Shown: in pieces, positions 26,291-34,836 of the stretch
How the letters are laid out: each line of letters begins with the position of its first letter
Numbering within the stretch: the stretch's first letter is position 1
Origin: Lachnospiraceae bacterium
GTDB taxonomy: Bacteria; Bacillota; Clostridia; Lachnospirales; Lachnospiraceae
DNA length: 52,451 nt
Reading direction: 5' to 3'
Assembly (NCBI GenBank): GCA_017508825.1
Contig: JAFWRC010000183.1
Coordinates: forward strand, 1-52,451
Position numbers and translations under genes: made by a program
Notes under the pieces: generated by a model
Database searches by the model: none
What the model was told of the DNA's origin: nothing
The model's input: only the letters and a program-made list of their open reading frames with translations

Positions 26291-27139
26291 TCAGATTGCT
26301 ACCGGGATATCGCCGATCTCCGGGCCGTATTGGTAGTCGATCACCTTCACGTCATTTCGGGTAAACTGATAGAAATCGTGGATGTCCGGGTTGAGCCAGA
26401 ACTTCGGCGCCGGATACGGTTCCCGGCTGATCAGTTCCTTCACCATCTCCACATGCCGGTCGTAGATATGCGCATCCGCGATCACATGTACCAGTTCGCC
26501 CACCTGCATATCGCAGACCTGGGCCAGCATATGTACCAGCACGGCATACTGCACCACATTCCAGTTATTTGCCATCAGCACATCCTGGGAGCGCTGGTTT
26601 AAGATCGCATTCAGGGTCAGCTTGTCCTCCCCCTTGCGCTGTGTTACGTTAAAAGTCATACTGTAAGCGCAGGGATACAGGTTCATCTCGTGCAGGTCCT
26701 GGTGCACATAGATATTGGTCATAATGCGGCGGCTGAAAGGATTGTTCTTCAGGTCCCAGATCACGCGGTCCACCTGGTCCATCATGCCTTCCTTATACTG
26801 ATGCTTCACGCCCATCTGGTAGCCATAGGCCTTGCCGATGGTACCGTCCTCATCGGCCCATTCGTCCCAGATATTGCTGTGCAGCCAATGCACATCATTG
26901 GATTTCTGCTGCCAGATCCACAGCATCTCCTCCGTTGCGGATTTCAATGCGGTCCGGCGCAGCGTAAAGATCGGGAATTCCTTCCGCAGGTCATAACGGT
27001 TTACCACACCGAATTTCTTGATGGTGTAAGCACTGGTGCCGTCTTCCCAGTGGGGGCGGACTTTCTCGCCTTCCGTACTGGTGCCGTTTTCCAGAATGTC
27101 CTTACACATATCGATAAAGATTCGGTCTGCCATGCTCAT
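26291..27139 (-). CDS. thyA: Thymidylate synthase (ThyA)
   Basis: 282 aa. It methylates dUMP to dTMP with methylene-tetrahydrofolate. The catalytic cysteine lies in LYPCAYSMTFNV. The substrate-binding segments RRIMTNIY and LNQRSQDVLMANNWNVVQYAVL (with QRSxD) are intact. The ATG at 27139 has AGGAGG 9 bases upstream, 13 bases after the mgtE stop. thyA and folA together form the dTMP cycle. Confidence 0.95.
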   Translation of the reverse strand: MSMADRIFIDMCKDILENGTSTEGEKVRPHWEDGTSAYTIKKFGVVNRYDLRKEFPIFTLRRTALKSATEEMLWIWQQKSNDVHWLHSNIWDEWADEDGTIGKAYGYQMGVKHQYKEGMMDQVDRVIWDLKNNPFSRRIMTNIYVHQDLHEMNLYPCAYSMTFNVTQRKGEDKLTLNAILNQRSQDVLMANNWNVVQYAVLVHMLAQVCDMQVGELVHVIADAHIYDRHVEMVKELISREPYPAPKFWLNPDIHDFYQFTRNDVKVIDYQYGPEIGDIPVAI

Positions 27140-27152
27140 GGTTGTTTTCCTC

Positions 27153-28505
27153 CTATCCAATATGCAGCACTCTCGTTGCGATCGCAAAGTAGATCAGCAG
27201 CGACAGGGCGTCTACAATGGTCGTGATGAACGGGCTGGCCATGACTGCCGGGTCGAAGCCCAGGCGCTTTGCCAGCATCGGCAGGGTGCAGCCCACCAGC
27301 TTGGCAATCAACACCGCCATCATCAGGGTCATACATACGACAAGCGCTACCCATACGCCCACCTGGTCAAACAAAAGCAGTTTCACAAAATTGGCTGCTG
27401 CCAGAGACAGTCCGCACAACAGCGCTACGCGCATTTCTTTCCATACCACTGCCATTACATCCTTGAAATTGATCTCTCCCAGGGAAAGACCACGGATGAC
27501 GGTCACGGATGCCTGCCCGCCGGCATTACCACCGGTATCCATCAGCATCGGGATATACGCCACCAAGATCGGCAGGGATCCCAAGGCATCTTCAAAACCG
27601 GAAATGATACTGCCCGTAAAAGTCGCAGAGATCATGAGCAGTAGCAGCCACGGCATACGCTTGCGCCAGATCTCGAACACGCCGGTACGCATATACGGCT
27701 TGTCCGACGGCACGATCGCGGCCATCTTTTCCATATCCTCGGTGGCCTCTTCTTCCATAATGTCGACAACGTCGTCGACGGTAATGATACCGACCAGTCG
27801 TTCTTCGTTATCCACGACCGGCATGGAAGTAAAGTCATATTTCTGGAAGGTTCTCGCCACCTCTTCCTGGTCCATCAGGGTGTGGATCGATACGACATTT
27901 TCGTGCATGATCTCGCCGATGATCTCATCATCCTTCGAGAGCAGCAGGTATCGCAGTGCCACGGTGCCCTTCAGCTTGCGTGTGCTGTCGCAGACATAGC
28001 AGATATTGATGGTCTCGGAATCGATCCCCATGGTCCGGATGCGCTCAATGGCCTCCTTGACCGTGATGTCTTCCTTCAGATCCACATACTCGACTGTCAT
28101 CACCGATCCGGCGGAGTCTTCCGGATAGCGCAGCAGATGGTTGATATCACGTCTCGTTTCCGGGCTTGCATTTGCCAGGAGTTTCTTAACGATATTCGCC
28201 GGCATCTCCTCCAAAAGGTCCGTCGCATCATCGGCCATCAGGTTATCGATGATGTTGGCCGCATCCTTTTCGGAAAGGGATGTGATGATAGACGACTGGT
28301 TCTCGATCTCCAGATAGGAGAATACGTCCGCCGCCATGGATTTGGGCAGGATGCGGAAGATCTTAAGCATCTCCTCCCCGTCCATCTGCTCCAAAAAAGA
28401 AGCAATATCCGCGTCATTCATTTCCGCCAGTTCCTGGCGGAGACGCGTATACTGCTTGGTCTCGATCAATTCCTGTAATTCACTGAAGTCTTCTACGTTT
28501 TCCAT
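27153..28505 (-). CDS. mgtE: Magnesium transporter MgtE
   Basis: 450 aa. An N-terminal helical domain (about 1-130) is followed by two CBS domains (about 135-255; VDLKEDITVKEAIERIR and FTSMPVVDNEERLVGII), which sense cytosolic Mg2+, then a connecting helix and five membrane helices with the pore motif PMLMDTGGNAGGQAS. The start ATG at 28505 is weakly set by AAGGAA, with an upstream GTG also possible. It heads mgtE > thyA > folA > DUF4869 > P-loop gene. A 35-aa ORF with a very good RBS precedes it. Confidence 0.95.
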   Translation of the reverse strand: MENVEDFSELQELIETKQYTRLRQELAEMNDADIASFLEQMDGEEMLKIFRILPKSMAADVFSYLEIENQSSIITSLSEKDAANIIDNLMADDATDLLEEMPANIVKKLLANASPETRRDINHLLRYPEDSAGSVMTVEYVDLKEDITVKEAIERIRTMGIDSETINICYVCDSTRKLKGTVALRYLLLSKDDEIIGEIMHENVVSIHTLMDQEEVARTFQKYDFTSMPVVDNEERLVGIITVDDVVDIMEEEATEDMEKMAAIVPSDKPYMRTGVFEIWRKRMPWLLLLMISATFTGSIISGFEDALGSLPILVAYIPMLMDTGGNAGGQASVTVIRGLSLGEINFKDVMAVVWKEMRVALLCGLSLAAANFVKLLLFDQVGVWVALVVCMTLMMAVLIAKLVGCTLPMLAKRLGFDPAVMASPFITTIVDALSLLIYFAIATRVLHIG

Positions 28506-28562
28506 TTTAAGCACATTCCTTTCCCGCCACCCGAAAACACACGGAAAAGAAATGCATACGCG

Positions 28563-28670
28563 TTAAAACGGCATTTCTTCCTTATATACAGGCAGCGACC
28601 GATTTTCAGAACTATGATACGCCGGATGATATGCCACATCCGGCTTGGGATTCTGACTATGACTATCCAC
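28563..28670 (-). CDS. Small 35-aa ORF upstream of mgtE
   Basis: It starts with GTG at 28670 behind GGAGGTGGTGACC and ends with TAA at 28563. The product, with GTG read as Met, begins MDSHSQNPKPDVAYHP and ends KEEMPF. It has five prolines and no membrane segment. An 8-bp inverted repeat (GCCGGATG/CATCCGGC) lies inside the frame. It is either a real small protein or a leader peptide that tunes mgtE. Proline-rich leader peptides control Mg transporters in enterobacteria, but homology to these is not seen. Confidence 0.5.
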   Translation of the reverse strand: MDSHSQNPKPDVAYHPAYHSSENRSLPVYKEEMPF

Positions 28671-28731
28671 GGTCACCACCTCCGATCTGCTTTAAGAATT
28701 GCTTTTCCCAAGGGAAAGCCATACGTTACTT

Positions 28732-28761
28732 ACTATACTATCTGAAATCACCCTTTGTCAA
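28732..28761 (-). promoter_or_regulatory. Promoter of the mgtE operon
   Basis: On the minus strand TTGACA (28756-28761), 18 bases, TATAGT (28732-28737). The -35 lies inside the 3' end of the upstream YigZ-family gene. The small ORF starts about 55 bases downstream. Confidence 0.75.
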
Positions 28762-29377
28762 GGAAGACGCACGCGCCCATCTTTTCCGCCAGCACACGCC
28801 CGGCCGTCAGCTCCGTTACTTCCTTAATAAAGTCATCCGCCTTCTCCGCCGCCACGATCAGCTCCATCGTAACATCCGCGCCATAGTCGGAACTCTCCGG
28901 CGACAGCGCATTGGTTTTCAGGCAGTTCAGTACCCGGTCCACATCCCCGTATTCCAGTCCCAGCATCAGCCGCTCGCCATCCCGTTCCACGGCCGACACG
29001 CTGTTCGCGATCCCTTCCTTGACCGCCTGCGTATACGCCCGCACCAGACCGCCGGTCCCGAGAAGCGTACCGCCGAAATACCTGGTCACCACCACAGCCG
29101 CATTGTGCAGATCCGCTCCGGTCAGCACTTCCAGCATGGGGCGCCCTGCCGTCCCCGACGGCTCCCCGTCATCCGAGCACCGCGTGATCTCGTTATTCCG
29201 CCCGATCACGTAAGCGCTGCAATTATGCCTGGCATCCCAGTAGCGCTTCTTCATTTCTTCTATAAAAGAAGCTGCCTCTTCTATACTGTTTACCGGGCGC
29301 AGCGTCGCGATAAAACGGGATTTTTTCTCCTCGTACTCGCCCTGCCCGCCCTCGATTAAAATCCTGCATTCACCCAT
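28748..29377 (-). CDS. YigZ/IMPACT family protein
   Basis: 209 aa. The N-terminal UPF0029 domain is recognised by EEKKSRFIATLRPV, DARHNCSAYVIG, CSDDGEPSGTAGRPM, VVVTRYFGGTLLGTGGLVRAY. A C-terminal DUF1949 ferredoxin-like domain follows (about 140-209). Eukaryotic IMPACT regulates Gcn2, while the bacterial function is not settled and is often suggested to involve translation. The start ATG at 29377 has a weak RBS. It is a single gene between two promoters. Confidence 0.93.
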   Translation of the reverse strand: MGECRILIEGGQGEYEEKKSRFIATLRPVNSIEEAASFIEEMKKRYWDARHNCSAYVIGRNNEITRCSDDGEPSGTAGRPMLEVLTGADLHNAAVVVTRYFGGTLLGTGGLVRAYTQAVKEGIANSVSAVERDGERLMLGLEYGDVDRVLNCLKTNALSPESSDYGADVTMELIVAAEKADDFIKEVTELTAGRVLAEKMGACVFLDKG

Positions 29378-29442
29378 GATGTCTATTTTATAATAAACCC
29401 GGGGGATTTTCTACCATAAATTCATGTTTAGCGGTAAACAAA

Positions 29443-29473
29443 TGGCTTCCCCCTTCCAGGGGGAAGCCAGGAT
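29443..29473. repeat. GC-rich palindromic repeat (GGCTTCCCC type)
   Basis: GGCTTCCCCCT-TCC-AGGGGGAAGCC is a perfect 11-bp hairpin lying before the PBP promoter. Related to the repeat at 13560-13602. Confidence 0.75.
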
Positions 29474-29483
29474 AAACATGGAT

Positions 29484-29512
29484 TTGCCATTTAAAGGTGA
29501 TTGTGATATAAT
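29484..29512 (+). promoter_or_regulatory. SigA promoter of the class A PBP gene
   Basis: TTGCCA (29484-29489), 17 bases, TATAAT (29507-29512). Transcription should start near 29519, only about 3 bases before the first ATG. Confidence 0.82.
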
Positions 29513-29521
29513 GCAGTCGCT

Positions 29522-32149
29522 ATGGATTATTCAAGGGAAGGGGTGCGCCGCAAGCAGCGGCAGCTCAATTCAAAAGGAACAAAGATTAAAAAAATGATCG
29601 GTCTCACCTTTGTGAAGGCGATCCTGATCTGTATTTTCTCGGGAACGGTGATCGGCGCCTGTCTGGGGATCGGTATGTTCAAAGGTATCCTTGCTTCCAC
29701 GCCGGACTTTTCCACAATCGATGTAACCCCCAGCGGTTATGCGACGAACCTGTATGACAGCGAAGGCCATCATATGCTGAAGCTGATCGCGGAAAACTCC
29801 AACCGTACCTATGTAAATATGGATAAGATCCCCAAATGTCTGGCAAATGCTTTTGTTGCTGCCGAGGATGAGCGTTTCTATCAGCACAACGGCATCGACA
29901 TTCAGGGTATCATGCGTGCTTTTGCCATCGGCGTCAAGAACCGTCACTTTTCACAGGGTGCTTCCACCATCACGCAGCAGCTGATCAAGAACAACGTATT
30001 CCAAAACTTTACGGATGAGGAAGGCTTTGATAAATACCGCCGTAAGATCCAGGAGCAGTATCTGGCTCTGGAGCTGGAAAAGCGGATGACCAAGGCCGAG
30101 ATCCTGGAAAACTATATGAACACCGTAAATCTCGGGCACAATACCCTTGGTGTACAGGCCGCATCGCTGCGCTACTTCGGCAAGCCGGTCTATGAACTGA
30201 ATCTCTCCGAGGCTGTCACCATCGCCGGCATCACGCAGAACCCTTCTGCCAATGACCCGATCCTCCATCCGGAGACCAATTCCGGCCGCCGCAAGCGTGT
30301 GCTGGATAAGATGCTGGAACTGGAAATGATCACCCAGCAGGAATATGATGATGTATTAGCGGATGATGTGTATGCGCGCATCACCGAGACCAATACTCTC
30401 GTTGGCGAAACCGAAGTTTATACCTACTTTGAAGACGCCGTGATCGAGTCCGCCGCAAAAGATCTGACACAGATGCTGATCAACAACGGCTATTCCGAGA
30501 CGCAGGCTTCTACCCGTGCTTACAACCTGCTCTACAGCGGCGGTTTAAGCATCTACACCACGCTCGATCCGCAGATCCAGGGTATGGTGGATGAGATCTA
30601 CAACGATGAATCAAATTATCCGGCGAACACCCGGTGGTACTTAAACTATCGTGTTTCCATCCAGCATGCGGACGGCAGCACGACCAACCACTCCACTGAG
30701 ATGTTCAAGGCATTTTACAAGGAGAAGAATTCGAGCTTTAATATGATCTACTCCTCGCAGGATGCCGCTTATGAAGCCATTCAGAACTACCTGGATAATG
30801 TGATGATCGGCGGTGACGAAGTGATCGCCGAGAGTGTCACATTGACACCGCAGCCGCAGGTCTCTCTCACCGTGGAAGACCAGCACACCGGATATGTGGT
30901 GGCTATGATCGGCGGCCGTGGTGCCAAAGAGACCAGCCGTTCCCTGAACCGTGCTTACAATACTACGCGTCAGCCGGGATCTACCTTCAAGGTTGTATCG
31001 ACTTACGCGCCGGCATTGGATTCCGCCGGCATCACTCTGGCAGACGTGTTTATAGACGCGCCTTTCAACTATGCAAACGGACGTCCGGTTTCCAACTGGT
31101 ACGGACGCAACAGCTACAAAGGCCCCTGTACCGTTCGTTACGGTATCGAGCAGTCGTTAAACATCATCGCCGTTAAGGTGCTCACTGTGATCACCCCTCA
31201 GGTCGGTTATGATTACCTTCTGGATTTTGGCTTTACCACGCTGGTGGATCGTCGAATCGACTCCTCCGGCCGAGTACACTCCGATATCCAGCAGGCTCTG
31301 GCTTTAGGCGGTATCACCGACGGTGTGACCAATCTGGAACTGAACGGCGCTTATGCCACTATTGCCAATGGCGGGGTCTATAAAGAGCCGATCCTATATA
31401 CCAAAATCGTGGATCACGACGGCGCGATCCTCATTGATAAAACGGATATCCAGGACCAGCACCGCGTGATCAAGGAAACCACGGCTTTCCTGCTGACGGA
31501 TGCCATGGTGGACGTAGTTACCAAGGGTACCGGTACCGCAGTAAACTTCGGTGATATGGCAATCGCCGGCAAGACCGGTACCACCACCGATTATAAAGAT
31601 GTATGGTTTGCCGGTTTCACACCGTACTATACCGCTACCTGCTGGACCGGTTACGATAACAACGAAAATCTCTCCGGTGACGAAAAGAACCTGTCCAAGA
31701 AGATGTGGAAAACCGTAATGCAGAAGATTCACGAGAATCTGGAATACGAGTCTTTCGATATACCGAACGGCATCATCACTGCTTCCGTCTGCCGCAACTC
31801 CGGTCTGCGTCCGGTTGCCGGCCTTTGTGACGGTCATCTTCGGACGGAGTACTTTGCAGAAGGTTCCGTACCTACCGAAACCTGTAACTGCCACTATTCC
31901 GGCAATGTCTGCTTACAATCCGGCAAGCCGGCAACGGATCTGTGTCCGTTCAAGGTGCCCGGCGTAGTGACGCTGAGTCCGCAGGAAAATCCCGCGCTGC
32001 ACGGCGGCTCCAGCTACCGCGGCGGTGGTGCCGGAAAGTGTCCTCACAACGCTGAGTTCTTTGCGGATCCGAATTACCGTATGATCCTCGAACAGCAAAA
32101 TGCAGAACTATTGCAGCAGGGCCACGTATTCTCGCTGGATGGATATTAA
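29522..32149 (+). CDS. Class A penicillin-binding protein (PBP1A family)
   Basis: 875 aa bifunctional peptidoglycan synthase. A cytoplasmic basic start is followed by a membrane anchor (about residues 26-50). The GT51 glycosyltransferase domain has AAEDERFYQHNGIDIQG and QGASTITQQLIKN. The transpeptidase has S487-T-F-K490, S545-L-N547 and K684-T-G686. A cysteine-rich C-terminal tail follows (CRNSGLRPVAGLC, CNCHYSGNVC). The promoter is so close to ATG 29522 that this start would be nearly leaderless. GTG at 29543, behind AAGGGAAGG, is a reasonable alternative giving 868 aa. Confidence 0.93.
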   Translation: MDYSREGVRRKQRQLNSKGTKIKKMIGLTFVKAILICIFSGTVIGACLGIGMFKGILASTPDFSTIDVTPSGYATNLYDSEGHHMLKLIAENSNRTYVNMDKIPKCLANAFVAAEDERFYQHNGIDIQGIMRAFAIGVKNRHFSQGASTITQQLIKNNVFQNFTDEEGFDKYRRKIQEQYLALELEKRMTKAEILENYMNTVNLGHNTLGVQAASLRYFGKPVYELNLSEAVTIAGITQNPSANDPILHPETNSGRRKRVLDKMLELEMITQQEYDDVLADDVYARITETNTLVGETEVYTYFEDAVIESAAKDLTQMLINNGYSETQASTRAYNLLYSGGLSIYTTLDPQIQGMVDEIYNDESNYPANTRWYLNYRVSIQHADGSTTNHSTEMFKAFYKEKNSSFNMIYSSQDAAYEAIQNYLDNVMIGGDEVIAESVTLTPQPQVSLTVEDQHTGYVVAMIGGRGAKETSRSLNRAYNTTRQPGSTFKVVSTYAPALDSAGITLADVFIDAPFNYANGRPVSNWYGRNSYKGPCTVRYGIEQSLNIIAVKVLTVITPQVGYDYLLDFGFTTLVDRRIDSSGRVHSDIQQALALGGITDGVTNLELNGAYATIANGGVYKEPILYTKIVDHDGAILIDKTDIQDQHRVIKETTAFLLTDAMVDVVTKGTGTAVNFGDMAIAGKTGTTTDYKDVWFAGFTPYYTATCWTGYDNNENLSGDEKNLSKKMWKTVMQKIHENLEYESFDIPNGIITASVCRNSGLRPVAGLCDGHLRTEYFAEGSVPTETCNCHYSGNVCLQSGKPATDLCPFKVPGVVTLSPQENPALHGGSSYRGGGAGKCPHNAEFFADPNYRMILEQQNAELLQQGHVFSLDGY

Positions 32150-32196
32150 AAACAGTAATATAACAGCGTTCTGCCTGCAGAGAACATTATAAAGCC

Positions 32197-32236
32197 AAAA
32201 AAGATCGATCAGGAGCATTCCCGATCGATCTTTTTT
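32197..32236. terminator. Bidirectional terminator
   Basis: AAAAAAGATCGATC pairs with GATCGATCTTTTTT around a 12-base loop. It serves the PBP gene and the convergent SH3 gene. Confidence 0.88.
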
Positions 32237-32248
32237 ATTTTTATATTT

Positions 32249-32743
32249 TTACTCTTCTACCTTCGGAATATCCGTAAGCTGTACTTCTTCCTTCGTTTCG
32301 TTTCCATCTGCATCCTGTACTTTGTAATAGTAATCCAGATAATCGTTGTGGATGTATCCTTCCTCGCCATGGTAGCTCAGCTTGGTCCATCCGGCCGCCA
32401 GTACACTGATCACTTCAAACTCTTCGCCGGCGGATGCCGAACCCAGCTTATCAAAATTGGTTCCTGCGCCACTGCGGACATTTACGGTACTGGACGTATC
32501 CGGGGTCGCATAAAGGATCTTCTCTTCCGCCGGCTCTGCTGCCGCTGCTTCGGTCGGTGCTTCCGTTACCGCGACAGTTCCCTGCTCAGCCGTGACCACC
32601 GGCACCAGTGGTTCCTCCTTTTGCTCCTGTGCCTGCATCGGCGCCGCTCCGCGCTTTCCGATCATCATAATGAGCATGATGATCGTGATCACCAGAAGAC
32701 CGATGAACACATCCAGGATAATGCTTAATGTTTTCTTTCTCAT
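32249..32743 (-). CDS. Membrane-anchored SH3b-domain protein
   Basis: 164 aa. A membrane anchor at about residues 8-29 is followed by an Ala/Glu/Pro-rich linker, then a bacterial SH3 domain (about 78-140: VNVRSGAGTNFDKLGSASAGEEFEV, GWTKLSYHGEEGYIHNDYL). Such domains bind the cell wall outside the membrane. No catalytic domain is fused. It follows a zinc-ribbon gene by 18 bases and probably shares its transcript. Confidence 0.88.
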   Translation of the reverse strand: MRKKTLSIILDVFIGLLVITIIMLIMMIGKRGAAPMQAQEQKEEPLVPVVTAEQGTVAVTEAPTEAAAAEPAEEKILYATPDTSSTVNVRSGAGTNFDKLGSASAGEEFEVISVLAAGWTKLSYHGEEGYIHNDYLDYYYKVQDADGNETKEEVQLTDIPKVEE

Positions 32744-32761
32744 ATACTGCCGCGCCTCCGA

Positions 32762-33172
32762 TCAGGACTGCATATCGCCGGATGACTGCTGTTCTGCAGT
32801 ATCCTCCGTATTCCCGGCCGGCTGCATCGGATTACCGCAATTCTTGCAGAAACGGCTGTTTGATTCCGTCAGCCCCCCGCATTTCGGGCAGGGTACCATA
32901 CTTTTTGCGATCTCGATCTTTTTACGCAGTTCATCCGTTATTGCTTCTACACCGGCTACCTGCTCAAAGATCTCTGCGTATTCGCCTTCGCCTTTGCCCT
33001 GCTTCTCCTCATAATACTGACGTCCGATCTTTTCATACAGCCCTTTTAAAGTATTCTCGTGCTGTCTCAGCTGGTTATTCAGATTGGACTGATCCATCAT
33101 ATTCTTCGTTCTGGCGCTCATGCCGTTTCCGAAACTGGTCAGGGATTCGCCCACTTTATTTAAGAAATCCAT
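32762..33172 (-). CDS. Coiled-coil zinc-ribbon protein
   Basis: 136 aa. The N-terminal 90 residues are helical and likely coiled coil (NNQLRQHENTLKGLYEKIGRQYYEE). A single zinc ribbon follows, CPKCGGLTESNSRFCKNCG (about 95-113), with four cysteines. The C-terminal tail is disordered. Such zinc-ribbon proteins are common next to membrane or secretion genes, with no defined role. The gene starts at 33172 with AGGAG-type sequence upstream and is followed closely by the SH3 gene. Confidence 0.82.
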   Translation of the reverse strand: MDFLNKVGESLTSFGNGMSARTKNMMDQSNLNNQLRQHENTLKGLYEKIGRQYYEEKQGKGEGEYAEIFEQVAGVEAITDELRKKIEIAKSMVPCPKCGGLTESNSRFCKNCGNPMQPAGNTEDTAEQQSSGDMQS

Positions 33173-33233
33173 GTTTTCTCTCTCCTTTATAATGATCTTT
33201 TTTAGGTGCTATCATAAACAGCCTCCGGCGGAT

Positions 33234-33262
33234 AGTATACCACAAATCCTCCGGATTGACTA
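33234..33262 (-). promoter_or_regulatory. Possible promoter of the zinc-ribbon/SH3 pair
   Basis: On the minus strand TAGTCA, 17 bases, TATACT. The -35 overlaps the last codon of the PAS gene. Confidence 0.45.
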
Positions 33263-34804
33263 CTCTTCTCTTAATCCCGTCATATCCGTGCAGTCCTCAA
33301 ACGCCAGGATCACCTCTTTGAATCCGTGTTCCTGCGGCACCGGATAGATATGCAGACGCATCCGCCGGTCATCCACGCTCTGATAGAACAGTACTCTCTC
33401 CGACTGGTCTTCCTGTCGCTGCAGAAGGCTTTCCCGGGACATCTGCGCCCGGAAATCCTCGCGGAACCGTTCCAGTACATAAGCTTTGGCGTAATGCTCG
33501 ATCGCATCGCCGGCAGACGCGAACTGCTTCTCAATATAGCGGAATTCCTGCGGCGTAGCTATGGAATGGAAGCTGTCATCGGTAAGGTTCACAAAATATA
33601 CCCCGATATACCTGGAAGACAGCGCATCGACCACGATGTTCTTTTCATTCCGTTCCGCTTCCACACGCTTCTGCGCCGTGATATCCATAAAGGTCAGCAC
33701 GCATTTGTCTTCCATTCCCTGCATACAGGGTGTTTCAAACGCCGTGACCGCCATCCAGCTGACCTGCTCATTTAATGCCGACATATATTCTTTGGCCACA
33801 TTCGGAGCCCCTCCCGCAAAAGCCGCCGCCAATGCTCCGGCCGAAAAGCAATTCTGATAATCGGCTCTTTGCCCCTCATCCGGGATCAATTCCAGCGCGA
33901 TGTCGGTCAGGGTATCATAATCCCCGGCCTCAGGGATCCCGAACAGAAACGCATCCCGCTTGACCGTGCTGTATTCGGACGTTTTCATATCCACCAGATA
34001 AATAGAGCGATACACGTTCCCCAGCGTTCGCAGAACGATCTCACTCTGTCGGTCCCTGCTGCCCGGAGACATTTCCCGGTCCGCATCCCGTTCGGTGCAT
34101 ACAATGCGGCCTTCCAGCTCTTCCGGCTGCAGGAAGCGCATTTCCGACCAGATATATTCACTGCCGTTCTTCCGGCGATATTGGAATACATATTCGCCAT
34201 GCTCCAGCGCATCGATCACCTTGGGCATTTCCAGGAACATTTCGATCATTTTCGCATCATCCGGGTGTGAATGCACCTGGACAAGATCACGCTTCCATTC
34301 ATCAAAATGCACCGGGTGATAATACACGGTCTGGTAATTGCCTTCCGCATCCCGCCAGGTCGGTTTCAGCAGAGTCGTTACTTCTCCGCTGTATTTGTCG
34401 ATCAGGAAAATATGGCGGTACGAGCGTCCCAGCAGATTAAAGATCTTTTCCCGCTCGCTCTCTCCCTGCGCATCCGCCTGCGGAGTGATCAGGAAGCAGT
34501 ACGCCAGTATCCCCTTACTCCAGACCACCTTGCTGACCGTCACATTTTTGCGTTTGCCGAAACGTGAACGCTCCGCGCGGTAACGATAAGTCCCACCCTC
34601 GTTACAGCGCGCCGATGCTTTTTTGTAGTCCTCAATATCCCATACCTCGGATACATGGGAACCCATATGCCCGTTTGTCAGGACCGTCACCAGATGATTG
34701 CAGTACAGCAGCTTTCCGTCCCGTCCGCTGACCACAAAGATCCCCACATCATCTGCATTGTCCAGGATATTCATAATGCCCCAGAACTCTTTGATATCAC
34801 TCAT
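33260..34804 (-). CDS. Multi-PAS sensory protein without output domain
   Basis: 514 aa cytosolic protein built from about four PAS-like modules. The first is residues about 8-110 (GIFVVSGRDGKLLYCN), with others at about 120-240 (YRHIFLIDKYSGEV; FQYRRKNGSEYIW), 255-385 (YRSIYLVDMKTSEY) and 395-510 (YIGVYFVNLTDDSF). No GGDEF, kinase or DNA-binding domain is present, which is unusual because such modules normally end in one. It may signal through a partner or be the sensing half of a split system. It follows pepD by 32 bases, so it is likely co-transcribed. Confidence 0.75.
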   Translation of the reverse strand: MSDIKEFWGIMNILDNADDVGIFVVSGRDGKLLYCNHLVTVLTNGHMGSHVSEVWDIEDYKKASARCNEGGTYRYRAERSRFGKRKNVTVSKVVWSKGILAYCFLITPQADAQGESEREKIFNLLGRSYRHIFLIDKYSGEVTTLLKPTWRDAEGNYQTVYYHPVHFDEWKRDLVQVHSHPDDAKMIEMFLEMPKVIDALEHGEYVFQYRRKNGSEYIWSEMRFLQPEELEGRIVCTERDADREMSPGSRDRQSEIVLRTLGNVYRSIYLVDMKTSEYSTVKRDAFLFGIPEAGDYDTLTDIALELIPDEGQRADYQNCFSAGALAAAFAGGAPNVAKEYMSALNEQVSWMAVTAFETPCMQGMEDKCVLTFMDITAQKRVEAERNEKNIVVDALSSRYIGVYFVNLTDDSFHSIATPQEFRYIEKQFASAGDAIEHYAKAYVLERFREDFRAQMSRESLLQRQEDQSERVLFYQSVDDRRMRLHIYPVPQEHGFKEVILAFEDCTDMTGLREE

Positions 34805-34836
34805 AACCCCAATGCCTCCGCATAAGCTGTACTTCT

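Noticed and set aside
28515-28747. Possible M-box magnesium riboswitch before mgtE
   Set aside because: None of the conserved M-box segments could be found. The leader holds a small ORF and a hairpin instead.
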